The notes beneath the pieces are model-generated. The model was not told the DNA's origin, did not search any database, and saw nothing but the letters and a program-made list of their open reading frames with translations. 64,000 bases of DNA from Puccinia triticina (Eukaryota; Basidiomycota; Pucciniomycetes; Pucciniales; Pucciniaceae), in contig NC_070560.1 in NCBI RefSeq assembly GCF_026914185.1, forward strand, positions 1,586,001 to 1,650,000, given 5' to 3'. The position numbers were made by a program, and so were the translations under genes. Shown here piece by piece: positions 11,467-23,854 of the stretch. The first letter of the stretch is position 1. Each line of letters opens with the position of its first letter.

Positions 11467-13857
11467 TCAAGCATAGAACGACTGGTTGCTGCTAAATTGG
11501 TTACCCGAGCTGAAAGCATTGTAGCTATTGCTAGTCTTTTTGATCAGATTGGAATGCAACTTGTTGAGCTCGGAATTCCATTTTTCTAATGCTTTATAAT
11601 GTCGGGTTTCAACTTCAGAGCTATAATTGAGCGTGAGAAAATTTAAAACAAGTAGAAAAGTTAGATCCCAACGTGATTGACCTACCAGCCAATAATCAAA
11701 AAAAATGAAACCTTACTCTTGATTGAGCTCAAGTACGCCATTGACTTGATCTAGTCGACCTGCAATTTTTTCATCAAGTATCAAGAGGAGCATGATTTCC
11801 TCTACCTCACCATCTGAGATTTTCAATTGCTGGTTCGTAAATTGAGCACCTGTCAGATGTAAAAAGGACAATTATTCGGACTTCAGATGTAACATAAAAA
11901 ATCACTTACACGTGCGACGTGAGAAATTTCAATCTTCCTGTACGATTGAAGAATTCCTAAAATCCATTGAGTTCTGAGAGACGTCAAGACATCCTGGATG
12001 TAGTTGGCAATAAATGGATCATCGAGGATCGTGGCCCGATTATCTATAGAGACAGTTAACTACGTTGATTCCCATGGAAGCAGGGGCGGCTAACGGATGG
12101 GAATCGCTTACTCTTGATAATTTTCTCCGCTTCGTGGACGTCTTGCCTTTGATAGGCCGCCACCAAATTGGTCATTGCAACGATTTGGGGATCTTGTTTA
12201 TATCTATTGTTCAGAAGAATGACCGAGGAATTAAATGGGTGCATTGAGTGAGGTAGCTGAAGCAACTTCAGACGAACGGCTTAGTTTCTTGAGAGTCAAA
12301 CGGATCGATTCCACTATTCATCAGCATGTGTGCCAGGACCAAATACTTCAAGGACGATATTCGCTGCGGCGAGCCTGCTTCATCGTAGTTTTTGAACGCT
12401 TCGAAGAAATCAAACTGTGCATCTGTCCAATTTTCTAAAGAAAAGAAGGGTTATTTGTTGGCTCAACAGTTGTGATGCCTAACCTATGGTAAATCTCAGA
12501 CTGACTTTCAGACATATGCATTTTGCCCCCGCACTCTCTGATAATCCCCATTATTTTCGGATGGGGGATCGTTGATTTGACAGTCAGGGTTTGATCGTAA
12601 ATTTCCTAAAGTCAAGGATGGATAAAGCAGTGTGAATTGCTAAGATAAGATAAGTAGAATGATGATGGCCTACCCTCAACTTCTTATTCTCTTTTCGATC
12701 AGTATACATCTGGATCTCGATAGCCAACACTTCCAATAAAAGCGTTCCGATAGAATTGTCACCGTCAAAGCTTTCCATTTTTTGATTAGATGAACCAGAT
12801 GCCGAATTAGGCGCGTTGATGGCCATCCGCAACTTTTGAATGACCTAAATGACAATCCATTGAATACCTCGAGTGAGAAAGGTATCATTAATGGTTATCC
12901 AGATTGCACGTAAAAAGAAAACAAACCAGTTCTAGTCTGGCGTATTCTTTTTTGTCCATCCATATCTTGGCCAATTTTAATTCGATTTTGAAGTTCAACC
13001 TCTAGTCCAGGAACAGATTTAACGGTCCGCCATTAGTCTCAAGTTTTGAGGGCAGGATGTTTGTCGCCGCAAAATAAAAATTCCCACTCACGTCGTTTTT
13101 AGCAGCTTTTAGAGCCTGTTGGGTGACCTCATACCATTGTTGCATCAAGGAGGTATCTAAATCCTGAGCGACACCAACATAGTCCAGGATCCCGTTGATC
13201 GCCTTTTCGGCCGCGTTTTTGGTAACAGCAGTTTGGCAATAATCCAGTAGTTCGGTATAAGTCTGTACAAAAAAACCATGATCAAAAATAGTTAGATAGG
13301 GCGGTGAAGAAGCAATACAGGGACCAGGAAAGAATTGCAGCTAGTTAAGACATGCTCAACTTTCAAGGCTTCCTGATATTTCCCCCTGTGGAAGTTCAAT
13401 TTTGTACTCTGTTTCAGCGCTTTGAAGCCCCATTCGCCCTTAGGGCTTTCAGTCTCGACGATCGATCGCCAATCCGCCAGTGCCTTCTCTGGATTATCTG
13501 TTTTATAATTCTTGGCTTGGTAGTACTTATTTTCCATATCCGTGTCCACATCCTCCTGGTCATCGTCCTCATAATCGAAATCGTACTCCTGTGGAATAAT
13601 AGTTCAAATGAAAATAAGTGTATAAGCCTTCTCGCGTGAACACCTTGTTGCTCGTCCTCACCTCATCGCCACCTATCGCAAAACATATGCAACAATGAAC
13701 GCGGAAACGACGGTTAGAGAAGAGCCCCACGATTGTTCAACACCTAAATGGAAATTGAAACGCGAACCTTCATCCATCACTGCAGAACCAATGAATCAGC
13801 AAGAGACTCGGACAATCAATACAGTAATCACGTACTGAAGTCATCGTCGTCAGACAT
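11467..13857 (-). CDS. CSN2: COP9 signalosome subunit 2
   Basis: CSN2 is a PCI-domain subunit of the COP9 signalosome, the nuclear complex that removes NEDD8 from cullins and so controls cullin-RING ubiquitin ligases. The ATG at 13857 begins MSDDDDF and is followed at once by a GTACGT donor. Recognisable exons, in order: [19 protein letters not shown] and [10 protein letters not shown] (about 13530-13400), the region around 13250-13090, [19 protein letters not shown] (about 12690), [18 protein letters not shown] (about 12160), [17 protein letters not shown] through [12 protein letters not shown] in the PCI winged helix (about 11850-11720), and [18 protein letters not shown] at the C terminus. 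The stop is at 11467. Many short introns interrupt it and I did not place every boundary. It looks complete and shares a short divergent promoter with KAE1. Confidence 0.92.
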
Positions 13858-14089
13858 TTTTCCAGGATCTGGACAAGTTAGGTCCTCGAGCGAGTTGAGA
13901 AGCTAAGTGCTTGACTTGAGCAACGTTTGTCGGTGTGGGGTTGGCAGCGCCGTCAGTCAGCGGGCCGTTTTGTTCTTGGTGCGAAACCCAGCCAAAAGGT
14001 TTTGCCCACCAGTTTTTATCCAAACACCCCAGGCTGAGCAGAGCCATGGCCATCCCACCGCCCCATCACCAACGACAACCACCTCCACA
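13858..14089. promoter_or_regulatory. Bidirectional promoter of CSN2 and KAE1
   Basis: Only 232 bp separate the two ATG codons, so both 5' UTRs and core promoters must lie here. I see no clear TATA box. The close head-to-head arrangement suggests shared control of two housekeeping genes, which is an inference. Confidence 0.6.
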
Positions 14090-15441
14090 ATGGCAATGGC
14101 ACCCGAAGCTGGCCTGGTGAACTATCAGGTCGACCCGATCACTCTCCCCGTCAAACGCATGTTGGCACTTGGAATCGAAGGTTCAGGTCAGTGTCCGGGT
14201 ATCGATCGGGCCACCGTCGAGAGATGCTTGTGGGTCATCATGATGAGCATCTTATCGTCTCACTGCCTTCCCTGCGTCATACTGACCCATGACACTTGGT
14301 TTGCATGTATTTAACTAGCAAACAAACTCGGCGTCGGAGTGATCGAGCACCTTCCTAGCGGCCAGATCAACGTGCTTTCGAACTTGCGCAAGACATACGT
14401 CACCCCTCCCGGGCATGGCTTCCAACCCGGGGACACTGCCAAGCACCATCGAGATCACATCATCGACTTGGTACAGCGCTCAGTCAAGGAGGCCGGCTTA
14501 GAACTATCTCAACTGGACTGTATCTGCTTCACAAGAGGCCCCGGGATGGGCTCGCCCCTCCAGACCTGCGCCCTGGTAGCTCGAACGCTATCATTACTAT
14601 ACGACTTGCCCTTGGTCGGTGTCAATCATTGTGTCGGTCATATCGAGATGGGCCGGTTGATCACCCAATCTATGAATCCAATTATCCTCTACGTCTCCGG
14701 TGGAAACACCCAAATACTTGCCTATTCCAACCATCGATACCGGATCTTTGGCGAAACCTTGGACATCGCGGTCGGCAACTGTCTGGACCGTTTTGCACGC
14801 GTCATCGGACTGTCTAACGATCCCAGCCCCGGGTTCAACATCGAGCAAGCCGCCAAACAAGGCCGAAAATTGATCACCCTGCCGTATACTACCAAAGGGA
14901 TGGATATCTCACTCGGAGGAATCCTCACCAAAGCCGAAGAATACACAAAGAGTACGAAATTCAGACCGAAACTCGATGGCCTCAGTCACCCATCCGAACC
15001 CGATGATGTATATTCTGCCGATGATCTGTGTTTCTCGCTACAAGAGACGGTATTTGCGATGCTGGTAGAGATTACCGAGCGAGCGATGGCCCACGTAGGT
15101 GCGACTGAAGTGTTGATCGTCGGTGGGGTAGGCTGCAATGAGCGATTACAGGAGATGATGAAGACAATGACCGAGGAACGCAACGGGAAAATCTTTGCAA
15201 CCGATGAAAGATTTTGTATCGATAATGGGATCATGATCGCTCATACCGGCCTACTCCAATTCAGGATGGGCTTCACAACACCTATTGAAAAAAGTTCTTG
15301 CACTCAAAGGTGAGCGATTCGACATCATCTCCACCTTCTTCCCTGTTCCCTTCACGTCCTCTACTCCAAGTTTGATTTTATAATTTTTGGCTGTCATCCA
15401 GGTTTCGGACTGATGAGGTACTAGTGGATTGGAGACAATAA
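14090..15441 (+). CDS. KAE1: tRNA N6-adenosine threonylcarbamoyltransferase (Kae1/OSGEP)
   Basis: Kae1 is the catalytic subunit of the KEOPS complex; it transfers threonylcarbamoyl to A37 of ANN-decoding tRNAs. Exon 1 (14090-14186) ends MLALGIEGS; a 132-bp intron (14187-14318, GTCAGT to ACTAG) leads to [11 protein letters not shown]. Exon 2 (14319-15309) holds [16 protein letters not shown], the metal-binding [29 protein letters not shown] and [15 protein letters not shown], all conserved in the ASKHA fold. A second intron (15310-15401) precedes exon 3, which encodes [12 protein letters not shown] and stop, matching the usual C terminus. The start is the first ATG of two close ATGs in frame (14090 or 14096). 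It appears complete. Confidence 0.95.
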
Positions 15442-16258
15442 GTCCCTAAATGCCCGACTTCGCAGCAACTGATACGGAAGCAGACCCTCACAAAGTTGTA
15501 TTTCACTGTCCCGTCTTTTGGATCAAGTTAGTTTTCTGGTGTACAATTAACTCCAATTTTTGAACCTGGCTCATCCGTGCAAGGTTGGAGACTCCGCCGC
15601 CTCATGCGACCCTCCAAATCGGTTCACTTCCGAACTCAACATCTACCCCTGCCCGAATCGTATATCATCTATAAGTCGCCAGTTTACTGCACACTCATCA
15701 ATCTGTCATGTACAGGGAGACTTCATTCGACTCTTCATGCTGCTTGTGTACCATAAGCATTCAAATTCTAGCTTGCTTTGAAAAAAAGTCAGGTGACCTA
15801 ATTGGGTCCCAGAAATTAACCACAAGAATAGAAGGCTGGAATGTTTTTGGGGCTCTACGCAACTAAACATTTCCCAAAGCTTCATTGCAAAGTGTGAGGG
15901 GAACATGACAAGTCCTCCAAGCTTGCGATTGGCGAGCACTTTGAGCAAAGTGGAGATATCCAGAAAAGACGTTGTTTGTCATTTCGAATTAAGTGAATTG
16001 AATGACACCCGGCCATGTTCGGAATGCAAAAATGTTCATGATGTACTTAATTGTAAGAGATTCGTTCATGTTACATAGGCAAAACCCAAGTATCACTCGT
16101 GGTGATAGTTGTTTTCAGTTGCGCATTGAGCACCATTGGTGTATCTGTTGCGCTCCGAGTATGTAGAAATGGTATATGTGTGAATCTTGTAGCTGTGTAT
16201 ATGAAAAGCTTGACGAGTCATCATTTGAAGGGATTCGATGCGCAGAGTGCAAGACTCG
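15442..16258. other. Tail-to-tail spacer between KAE1 and FET3-like gene
   Basis: About 820 bp between two 3' ends. Open frames here are short and show no domain. No repeat ends or RNA gene were recognised; it probably contains the two 3' UTRs and terminators. Confidence 0.4.
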
Positions 16259-18953
16259 TCAGGGTGCACTTCGCAACATGAAGAAGCGACGGAATCGGTT
16301 AAGGACGCCATTTGGGCGATCGAAATTAGTTTTGCTTCTGATTTTCTCTAGAATTTCTCGTTCGACCTCTTCATCATCAAACTGTTCACCCCGGGTGTAC
16401 CACACTATGGTCAGGACGCCGATCAAAGAAGAGATGATGCATGCCGCCATCGATAAAATACCCCGAGCGTGGAATCCAGGTTTTTGTGGGAAAGGCCCAT
16501 GTGGTGCAGTTGAGAGGTCATAAATCTTCGAGCCCGACAGTCCTCCCGCATTTCCACTCGTTGGAATATTCATCATTCTGCACTGATCCTTCACGAATTG
16601 AGGTACCGGGGAGTTCCTTTGGTGAACTTCCGGAGCTACTATAAACATTGCCGCCAAACCGGATTGCAAATGCCACTAAACCAAACGACTTTGATTAGAC
16701 GAGGTTCGAGAAGGAATAATTGCTTATTTACTTGAAAAAATTGTATCTTACTTCTATGTGACAATGGAAGAGCCATGCGCCAGGGTTATCCGCTACAAAC
16801 CGAAGACTGGCAAAGCCTCCACCTGGAATCTGAATAGTATCTCGTCGCATAGGGTTACTCAGCGTCTGGTTTGAGTAGGTTGGATTGCCAGAATCAATGC
16901 TTGTTTGCTTATTAACTACTTGAAACTTTTGGCCGTGTAAATGGACTACATATGGAATCATTCAAGATATCATTAGCAAAATTGAGTTTTCGGCTTTGGA
17001 GTAAAAAATTCAAACTCACAAGGGTGATTCCCTTTATCCCAGTTGAAAACGGTCAATTCAACCACTTCTAGATGATCTATGACAAAAGCATTACTCTGAG
17101 GACCATAGATGACCGGGTTTTCCAATGCGTTTGCAGGAGAAGAATCAATCGTCATGACCGTTGGGACCCGAGGTGGAACAAACGTGACGTTGTTGAAAGC
17201 CCCGCGGTTAACTCCATTTTCAAAGGTCGAGAAAAATACACTGGATATGGCAAGCATGTTAAAGTTGAACCTTCAAAAGCCATTCATTGAGAAAGTCCAT
17301 TCTTTCTCACTTCAGTTCGACGGTCTTTGTTTTTGGCAGAATTGGTAAGGTCGTCGTTGGTTTAAAGGCGAGGTCATCTAAAGCTTTATACTCCGTAAAT
17401 AGTTCTTCGGGCGCGGTGGGTGCTCCAGGGGTGTAGATGATAGAGGAGCTGTAATCTGTGGACTCAGTGATGATTGTAATTCAGTGCTGATTATTTTCGA
17501 CAGTCGCAAGGATCAAGAGAGAATTGACGCACTCAATTGCAACCCTTCAGGGATACTATCAAACATATCTGGCTCAAAGTTCGCGTGGAACAGGAAATTT
17601 TCCTTCGTTTCATTCTTGGCCGTGACCAGCACTGAGTACCTCTGAGCGGCGGCCAAGGACAACATATCGGTGGGTAGCGCCTCTACGTCGGTCTGGGGAT
17701 TGGGAATTACAAAGGTCATCAACAAAGTGTCTGGATTGTAACATAGCTTCTGGATGGTCTATCATGCAGATAAACTTACGCCGTCAACTTCAACGATGGA
17801 CATCTGATGGCCATCTATTTTGAAATAGAACATTCCCAGCGCACCCGCGTTCAGGATGCGCAATCGATATGTTTTACCGGGCGAAAACGGGATCGTGGCA
17901 TTCTCGTTAAAATGCTCGCGATACGTATTATTTTGGACGATGTATATGAGTGCACTGTCTAACGACGAAAAGGGTGAGCCATGCCATAGATTTCGCTAGT
18001 GGGGCCAGTGTGACTAACCAGGGATGGGCTCGGCCCCCAGAGGGTTGCTTCGGCTTAAGAATGTGGATATGAGTTGCGAATGTTGTTGGTGATACCAATC
18101 GGACAATACGATCTAATTCAAATGGACTGCTTGTTACTAACACGCGTCATGATAAGCTCAAGGGATTGGTTGAATGCTTACCGTGAATTCATCATCGTAT
18201 GGGCGCTTCACAGGTGTCGCTGGGGGTAAAATAACTACCGGCGAACGGAGTCCATCGACATATTGCCCCTGGGATTGTCGGACATCAATCATCTTCATTG
18301 ACGCAGAAGTACATGCGGGAGATTTTGCACACCAGAGAATGGGCATGGACCCAATAGGTTCCGACTTGAGTGGTAGTGTTAACAAGGTATACAAATTCAC
18401 TCCCGGGAGGAATACCGCTACAAGATCAATTGCTCGAAATTGGTCTGAGCTATGTATTGAATCTTCTGAACAAAGCAACTTCACGTACCACTGTGTTACA
18501 CCCATGGCGCCGTCGTAGAAACTGGTCCCATTGAAGAACATTCCATGGAAACTGATTGAAGTTGTCACACCGCAATCGATCGGTCAGTACCCGCTCCAAT
18601 GAATAGAATCCTATAGATATCCACCGACTTACTGAAGGGTTGTCGGCTTATCCGGGAGACCGTTGAAGGCATGCATCCTGATAACATCACCGGATGTGAC
18701 TGTGATCGGAGGGGGACTAAGGAAAACCCCAGCTGGATATTTGAGCCAAAAGGCCTGCAATTTGAGAGTGTGAACCAGTAAGCGCTACCTACGGCCACGT
18801 GTGATTGACGCCGATCACGCTCCGCTCAAAGAGGCCGTCGGGGTTGGCGGTCGCATACGTAATGTTCCAATAAAAATCCACTATCGCGGAGCTGGCTTGG
18901 GACACCAGGCATGACAGGCATGTCAGACGATTGAGGATCTTGGCTCGACGCAT
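16259..18953 (-). CDS. FET3-type multicopper ferroxidase
   Basis: The protein should oxidise Fe(II) at the cell surface for high-affinity iron uptake; Fet3 normally works with an Ftr1 permease, which is not in this window. The ATG at 18953 starts a signal peptide ([20 protein letters not shown]) followed by [19 protein letters not shown]. All four copper motifs become clear once introns are removed: [10 protein letters not shown] (split by an intron at about 18570-18650), GTYWVHAHS (about 18330), HPFHLHGQKF (split by an intron between about 17010 and 16950) and HCHIEWHLQSGL (split near 16750-16680). The C terminus has a membrane span near 16390-16460 ([18 protein letters not shown]) and a charged cytosolic tail, typical of Fet3 rather than secreted laccase. 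The stop is at 16259. It appears complete with many introns. Confidence 0.9.
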
Positions 18954-19319
18954 CGTCCGGTCCAAGAGAGTGGCTTTGTGTCTTGTCCTTCAGGTCCCCG
19001 AACTTCAACCGTAAGGCAGGATATCCGGTGAGCAATCCGGCATATACAGGAGATAATCCGGGATATCCGGTGACGGCCACGGATCACACCAAGTAATTGC
19101 AATCCAAGGGTCCCAAACATGACCTGGTCAGATATCGAGATATCCAGGGATATTTCTGAATCCGAAATTCCTAAATGGAGTGTTGGAGTGTGCTTTGACA
19201 CTCCCTGCATAGGGTTGGCAATTGGGCAGGCCTGTCAATGGGCCTCCCATGTGCTAGCTATGCACATGAGAGCCTGTGCTAAACTCATCTTGAGCCAACC
19301 ACTCCTACCACTTCATGAA

Positions 19320-19351
<32 letters not shown>

Positions 19352-19815
19352 GCCTGATAGCCAGAAGAGCAGGGTTTGCACCTCCACCATCCCCTTCAAC
19401 ATTCAGCAAAAGGGTTTCACAACCACTTTTGAGTCTTACACCACAAAGTAGCCGTGAGGTGCAAGGAAAACGCAAGTAAAGAAGCAAAATATGATATGGG
19501 TCTTAACTATCCCAACTCCCAAACAGTGCATACATCAGGAGGATGGCTTCTCAATGTTGCAGCCGGGTTGGGTGGACCAAAGATTGACCGGGGTGCATTT
19601 TGGGAGTCAGAAGTCAAATTTATACCCTCTCAAGAGCACATGGTGAACTGCACACACCTCAGGAAAGGGGTGTGCTACTGTGCCCATGGAAGAGATTTCT
19701 TAGTACATAGAAGATGATATGCGCAAACTGTGTTTGGCTTTAATGGTGGTGTTCCTAGGGGCAGCGGCTGGCCGGCCGGAGCTCGCCCGCAAGGAACCAA
19801 CCACCCACGCCAGCG
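18954..19815. promoter_or_regulatory. Head-to-head intergenic region, ferroxidase and pantothenate kinase
   Basis: These 862 bp should contain both promoters. Between 19015 and 19150 there are several GGATATCC-like short palindromes and a GAGATAATCC site near 19050 that resembles a GATA-factor (iron-regulator) target; whether it controls the ferroxidase is speculation. Short open frames (19119-19717, plus) have no recognisable domain. Confidence 0.35.
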
Positions 19816-21686
19816 ATGAGCCCCAGACACCTCCCCGCCTCGACGAGCACGCTGCGGGTGGACATCCGCGGGGCGGAGATCGTGGACGAGGCCGAGGGGA
19901 CGGAGACGAGCGACATCTACCTGCCCAAGCACACCGAGTTCATCTCCCACATCGCCCTCGACGTACGTCCCCAGCCCCTGCCGCGCCCAGGATGGATAGC
20001 TGACCCCCGCCCCGCAGATCGGCGGCTCGCTGGCCAAGGTTGTCTACTTCACCCGTGCCGCCGGCCCCAGGGACAGCCCGCCCAGGCGACCGGCCGCCGA
20101 GCAGAGCCGCCCCCGGAACACGGAGCGCCCCCGGCCCGGCGAGCAGCCCTCCCGCTCCCAGTCCGCCGACTCCGCCTCCGACCCCGAGCCACCGCCGACC
20201 CGCCCCCACTCCTCCGCCCGCTCCTCCGTCAGCCAGCCCAACGGCATCCTCATCCCCACCGCCGTCCGCGACGAGCTCTACGCCAGCAGCAGGCCCACAT
20301 CCAGCGACCCCCAGCCTCCAGCAGATCCGCCCAGCAGCAGCCTCGACGACCCCCTCCGCAACACGAACACGGCCACCCACGACCGCCTCTCCAGCTCCGC
20401 CTCCATCTCCGCGATCCCCGGCGGCAGACTCAACTTCATCAAGTTCGAGACCGGCGCCATCGAGTCCGAGTGCATCACCTTCATCGACAACCTCATCCAG
20501 CTCTCCGCCGAGTCCAACCGCGTGCCCATCGCGACGATGAAGCGCGCCGTCAAGATCATCCTCACCGGCGGCGGCGCCTACATGTATGCCGATCTGATCA
20601 AGAACGCCCTCGGCGGGGACGTCGAGGTGCTGAGCGAGGACGAGATGGACTGTCTGATCACCGGGCTCAACTTCATCACCGAGATCCCAAACGAGGTCTT
20701 CTGGTTCTCCGACCAGCTCGTCCAGGAGATCATCCACAACACCCCGGCCGACCCGGCCAACGACAATCTGCTCACCAAGCCCGCCTCCACCCACGAACAG
20801 CCAGACCAGGCCATCGAGCAGTTCCCCCGCCCCTCCCCGAACCCGCCCCAGTACTCCCTCCTCTTCGACTCCAACCCGACCCCACAGTTCCCATGCATGC
20901 TGGTGAACATCGGCTCGGGAGTCTCGATCATCAAGGTGACCCACTTCGGCAAGTTCGAGCGGATCTCCGGCACCTCGCTCGGCGGGGGCACCCTCTGGGG
21001 CCTGCTCTCGCTGCTCACCGAGGCCAAGAGCTTCGACGAAATGCTCGACCTGTCCCTCAAGGGCGACAACTCCAAGGTCGACATGCTCGTCGGCGACATC
21101 TACGGCCAGGACTACGGGAAAATCGGCCTCAAATCCTCCACCATCGCCTCCAGCTTCGGCAAAGTCTTCAAGAAAAAAAAAAAAAACGCGCCCCCCAATG
21201 AGCAGGGCCAGCCGCCGAGTAAGGCCGAGTTCAGGCCCGAGGATATCAGCAAGAGCTTGCTCTATGCGATCAGCAACAACATCGGCCAGATCGCGTCCGT
21301 CTCCCTATCCATCTCCATCTCGCTTAACACATCCCATCCTGATCCTCTGTTTCTTTTTTTTGCTTGTGTGGAACAGCCATCTGAATGCCGAGAAGCACGG
21401 GCTAGACCGGATCTACTTCGGGGGCTGTTTCATCCGAGGTAAGTAGCCAAAAAAAAAGCAACCTTAAATACAGCGATGCGTAGAGCTGACGAGAGGCCAT
21501 CCAGGCCACGCGGCGACGGTCTCCACGCTCTCCTATGCGATCCGCTTCTGGTCCAAAGGCTCCAAACGCGCCTTCTTCCTCAGACACGAGGGCTACCTCG
21601 GCAGCATCGGCGCCTGGCTCAAGAACATCGGCCACGAAATCGACGCCGCTTCTAATCCGCCGTCTCCGATTCCTAAGCCTGCTTGA
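19816..21686 (+). CDS. Type II pantothenate kinase
   Basis: The enzyme phosphorylates pantothenate with ATP, the first step of coenzyme A synthesis. Exon 1 (19816-19962) ends SHIALD and a 55-bp intron leads to [14 protein letters not shown], the phosphate-binding start of the ASKHA fold. Exon 2 (20018-21294) contains [56 protein letters not shown] and [11 protein letters not shown]. Exon 3 (21377-21438) encodes [21 protein letters not shown] and exon 4 (21505-21686) ends with [20 protein letters not shown]. Two oddities: a Pro/Ser/Arg-rich insertion of about 125 residues after VVYFTRA (20060-20430), and a poly-Lys run encoded by an A-rich tract at 21171-21186. The coding region is much richer in GC than its surroundings, but the protein is otherwise canonical. 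Confidence 0.93.
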
Positions 21687-23177
21687 TGCTTCCTTTCTTT
21701 GTATCTGTGTTGCGGTGTATTTTCTTGGCTTTGTTCATAGATTGAAGCATCATCTCACTACAAACAACCACACTGTTAGATGTATTTAGATTGGTTTCTT
21801 TTTTTTCTTGTATTCTTTTTTCTCACTGCGTGAACTTTCTTTCTTTCTTTTTATAGATATTATAATCAGCTCTCTCGTAATCGGCATTTCTCTGAAATGT
21901 GTACAATTGACCAAGTGATTTCCAAATGACCTTTTTGTGGCTGAATCCAAACCATGTGCAGCACGGGAGAAGAAGCTTCAGCTCCGGCTGAAAGAGCATC
22001 ATGGCACTCCCATTGGTTGAGGGTGCAGCAGCCTTCCGGATCTGCCGGGTGGCGCTCGGACGGACGGAAGAAACCAGCACACTCGCTGCAAGTCTGTCTT
22101 TCCTGCCGTTTTGACGGCGGCACCATAGGCATACAATCTCTGAACAAGACACCGCTTGCTTGAGTCAGCTCAGGTCCATCCGCTGTGACGATCCCTTAAA
22201 CACTTGGGCCAGGCAGTGACACAACTCAAACACCCCTTTCTTATACCGTAACGATGCCGCTGGTAAGAAAAATCACCACAGGGTCGCATGGCCGTTGGCA
22301 AGACCTGTGTTAGGATATGGTTGCTTCCATCCATCTGCGTGCCGACATACAGCTGGCTTGTGTCAGGGTAGGACCAACGAGTAGGGACAATCACACACCC
22401 TCGATACGCCTCTCTTACAAAGCCACTGGTAAGAAAAGGGGATGTTGATTTTTACAACTTATCCTTAACATCACATCCACATTGTAAATCCCGCCCAATG
22501 TAAAAATGTAGTATAACGTGCTACAGTTGAATTTTACATGTGATTACCAAAATATGACCCAATGCAAAGAAGGCCAATGCAAAGGGCAACATGCAAAATT
22601 ACACCCGGGTTAACCCAAGATATAATTTTACAGCTCATTAGGGGGGTTCACAATTGAAATTTACAAAACTTTGGGACACATTTTAAGGTGTTTATGAACA
22701 GTTTTTTAGAAAACTGATAGATTGCACTGATTGATCTGTATCACCTGCTGCTGTGCATTTTCCCAAAATTTTGAAATTTTGTTCATAAAGGCCTTAAATT
22801 TGGCTCCAAAGTTGAGTAAAAATCAATTGTGAACCCCCCTATTGTCAAAACAGCATATGCCATGCAAAAAATGTCTAATGTAAAATTGTAGCCGCATCTG
22901 AAAAGTTCGAGATTTACAATATGTATCACTACCATGCAAAAGATGTGACATGTAAAATTGGCATATGGGCTAACCAACCTGCAGATTTACATGTGATGTA
23001 AAACAAAAGGAGCGACAAAATACGGCCAACAAGCCCTCATTATAAGAAAATCAAAACCCAGAGTACGGCCAACAAGCGCTCATTATAACAAAATCAAAAC
23101 CCAGAGGAGAAACAGAAAAAGGACAAGAATCACTCTTGTTGAAACAAAGAGTAAAAACAAAGTTAAACTCAAGCACC
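21687..23177. other. Repeat-rich spacer with no gene
   Basis: No convincing coding sequence. From about 22440 to 23010 the sequence is dominated by degenerate ATGTAAAATT / TGTAAA motifs and hosts a 199-bp MITE (22641-22839). At about 23022-23105 a block of roughly 42 bp beginning TACGGCCAACAAGC is present twice in tandem with three differences. The first 500 bp hold only short unrecognised frames. Confidence 0.5.
22641..22839. mobile_element. MITE with TA target duplication
   Basis: A 199-bp fold-back element. The left end GGGGGGTTCACAATTGA is matched by the inverted right end TCAATTGTGAACCCCCC; similarity extends with gaps to roughly 60 bp on each side. It is flanked by TA on both sides, as expected for Tc1/mariner-type MITEs. 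It has no coding capacity. Confidence 0.75.
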
Positions 23178-23850
23178 TCACACCCTCCTACTAGACCTCC
23201 GTATGCCTACCTCCTTCTTGCCTACCTCCTGATCACCTACCAGATTCTCCCCTACCGCCTCCTTGGCTGCCTTATTATTCCAGTAATGTGCCTCAATTCG
23301 ATCCCAGTCTGCGTCGTCCAAAGGACAAGGCTGGAAACCTGAGGCAGTTGGAGGCTTCTTGACAACGCTCGAGGAAACTTTCTTTGTCTTCTTCTTGTTG
23401 TTTACAACAGATCTACCGGGCGCCGGCGCAGCAGGGATGGCCTTAGTTGCGTCGCCAACGTGACCCTTGTGCTGGCTGTCCGGAATTTTCTCAATCGGGC
23501 GAAAATGCTTGGCACTGGGACTGGACTCCACTCGCGCTGGAGCAGTCGCTGGCGGGGGAACAAAGGCAGCGGCCAATAGATCAGGAGCTGAACCAGGTGG
23601 GCCGCAAACAGCAGTCGATTTTGCTTCCTTCCTCGGGCGACCCCGTTTTTTTGCTGGTTGGTGCTGTCAAAGGCAAAGCAGCCAGATGTTCCCCCGCAGG
23701 TAAAGTGTCTCCTCAAGACTTATTTGGAAACTTGATTTTTATCTTCAAGGTCGTTTGCGGCTCTGCTGGGGGTGCTGCTTCTTGGGCAGGTTGCGCAATG
23801 ATTCCTGCACGGTTTGGATGAATTGAGGGGAAGGAAAAGTTAGCAATTCA
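23178..23850 (-). pseudogene. 3' end of transposase-peptidase gene, AT-hook tail
   Basis: This minus-strand segment contains an AT-hook (PAKKRGRPRKEAK, near 23640) and ends at 23178 in a basic tail after a conserved-looking block (FQPCPLDDADWDRIEAHYW, near 23300). It abuts the left TSD (AAAAA) of the copia element. A GCTAAC branch-like site and a GTGCAG acceptor (about 23804-23842) pair with a GTAGGT donor on the other side of the copia element near 33135, so the element probably sits inside an intron of one gene. Reading upstream of the AT-hook needs further introns or frame changes that I could not place. Likely the C terminus of the gene seen at 33105-36182; this is an inference from position and strand. 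Confidence 0.5.
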
Positions 23851-23854
23851 AAAA

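Noticed and set aside
18158..18568. Loss of the first two copper motifs of the ferroxidase
   Set aside because: The unspliced frame reads SFHG and lacks the HSH-type motif, but introns with good GT-AG sites restore HFHG and WVHAHS, so the active site is complete.
19940..20944. 334-codon minus-strand frame over the pantothenate kinase gene
   Set aside because: It mirrors a GC-rich coding region with few stops on the opposite strand; the plus strand has the enzyme motifs and introns.
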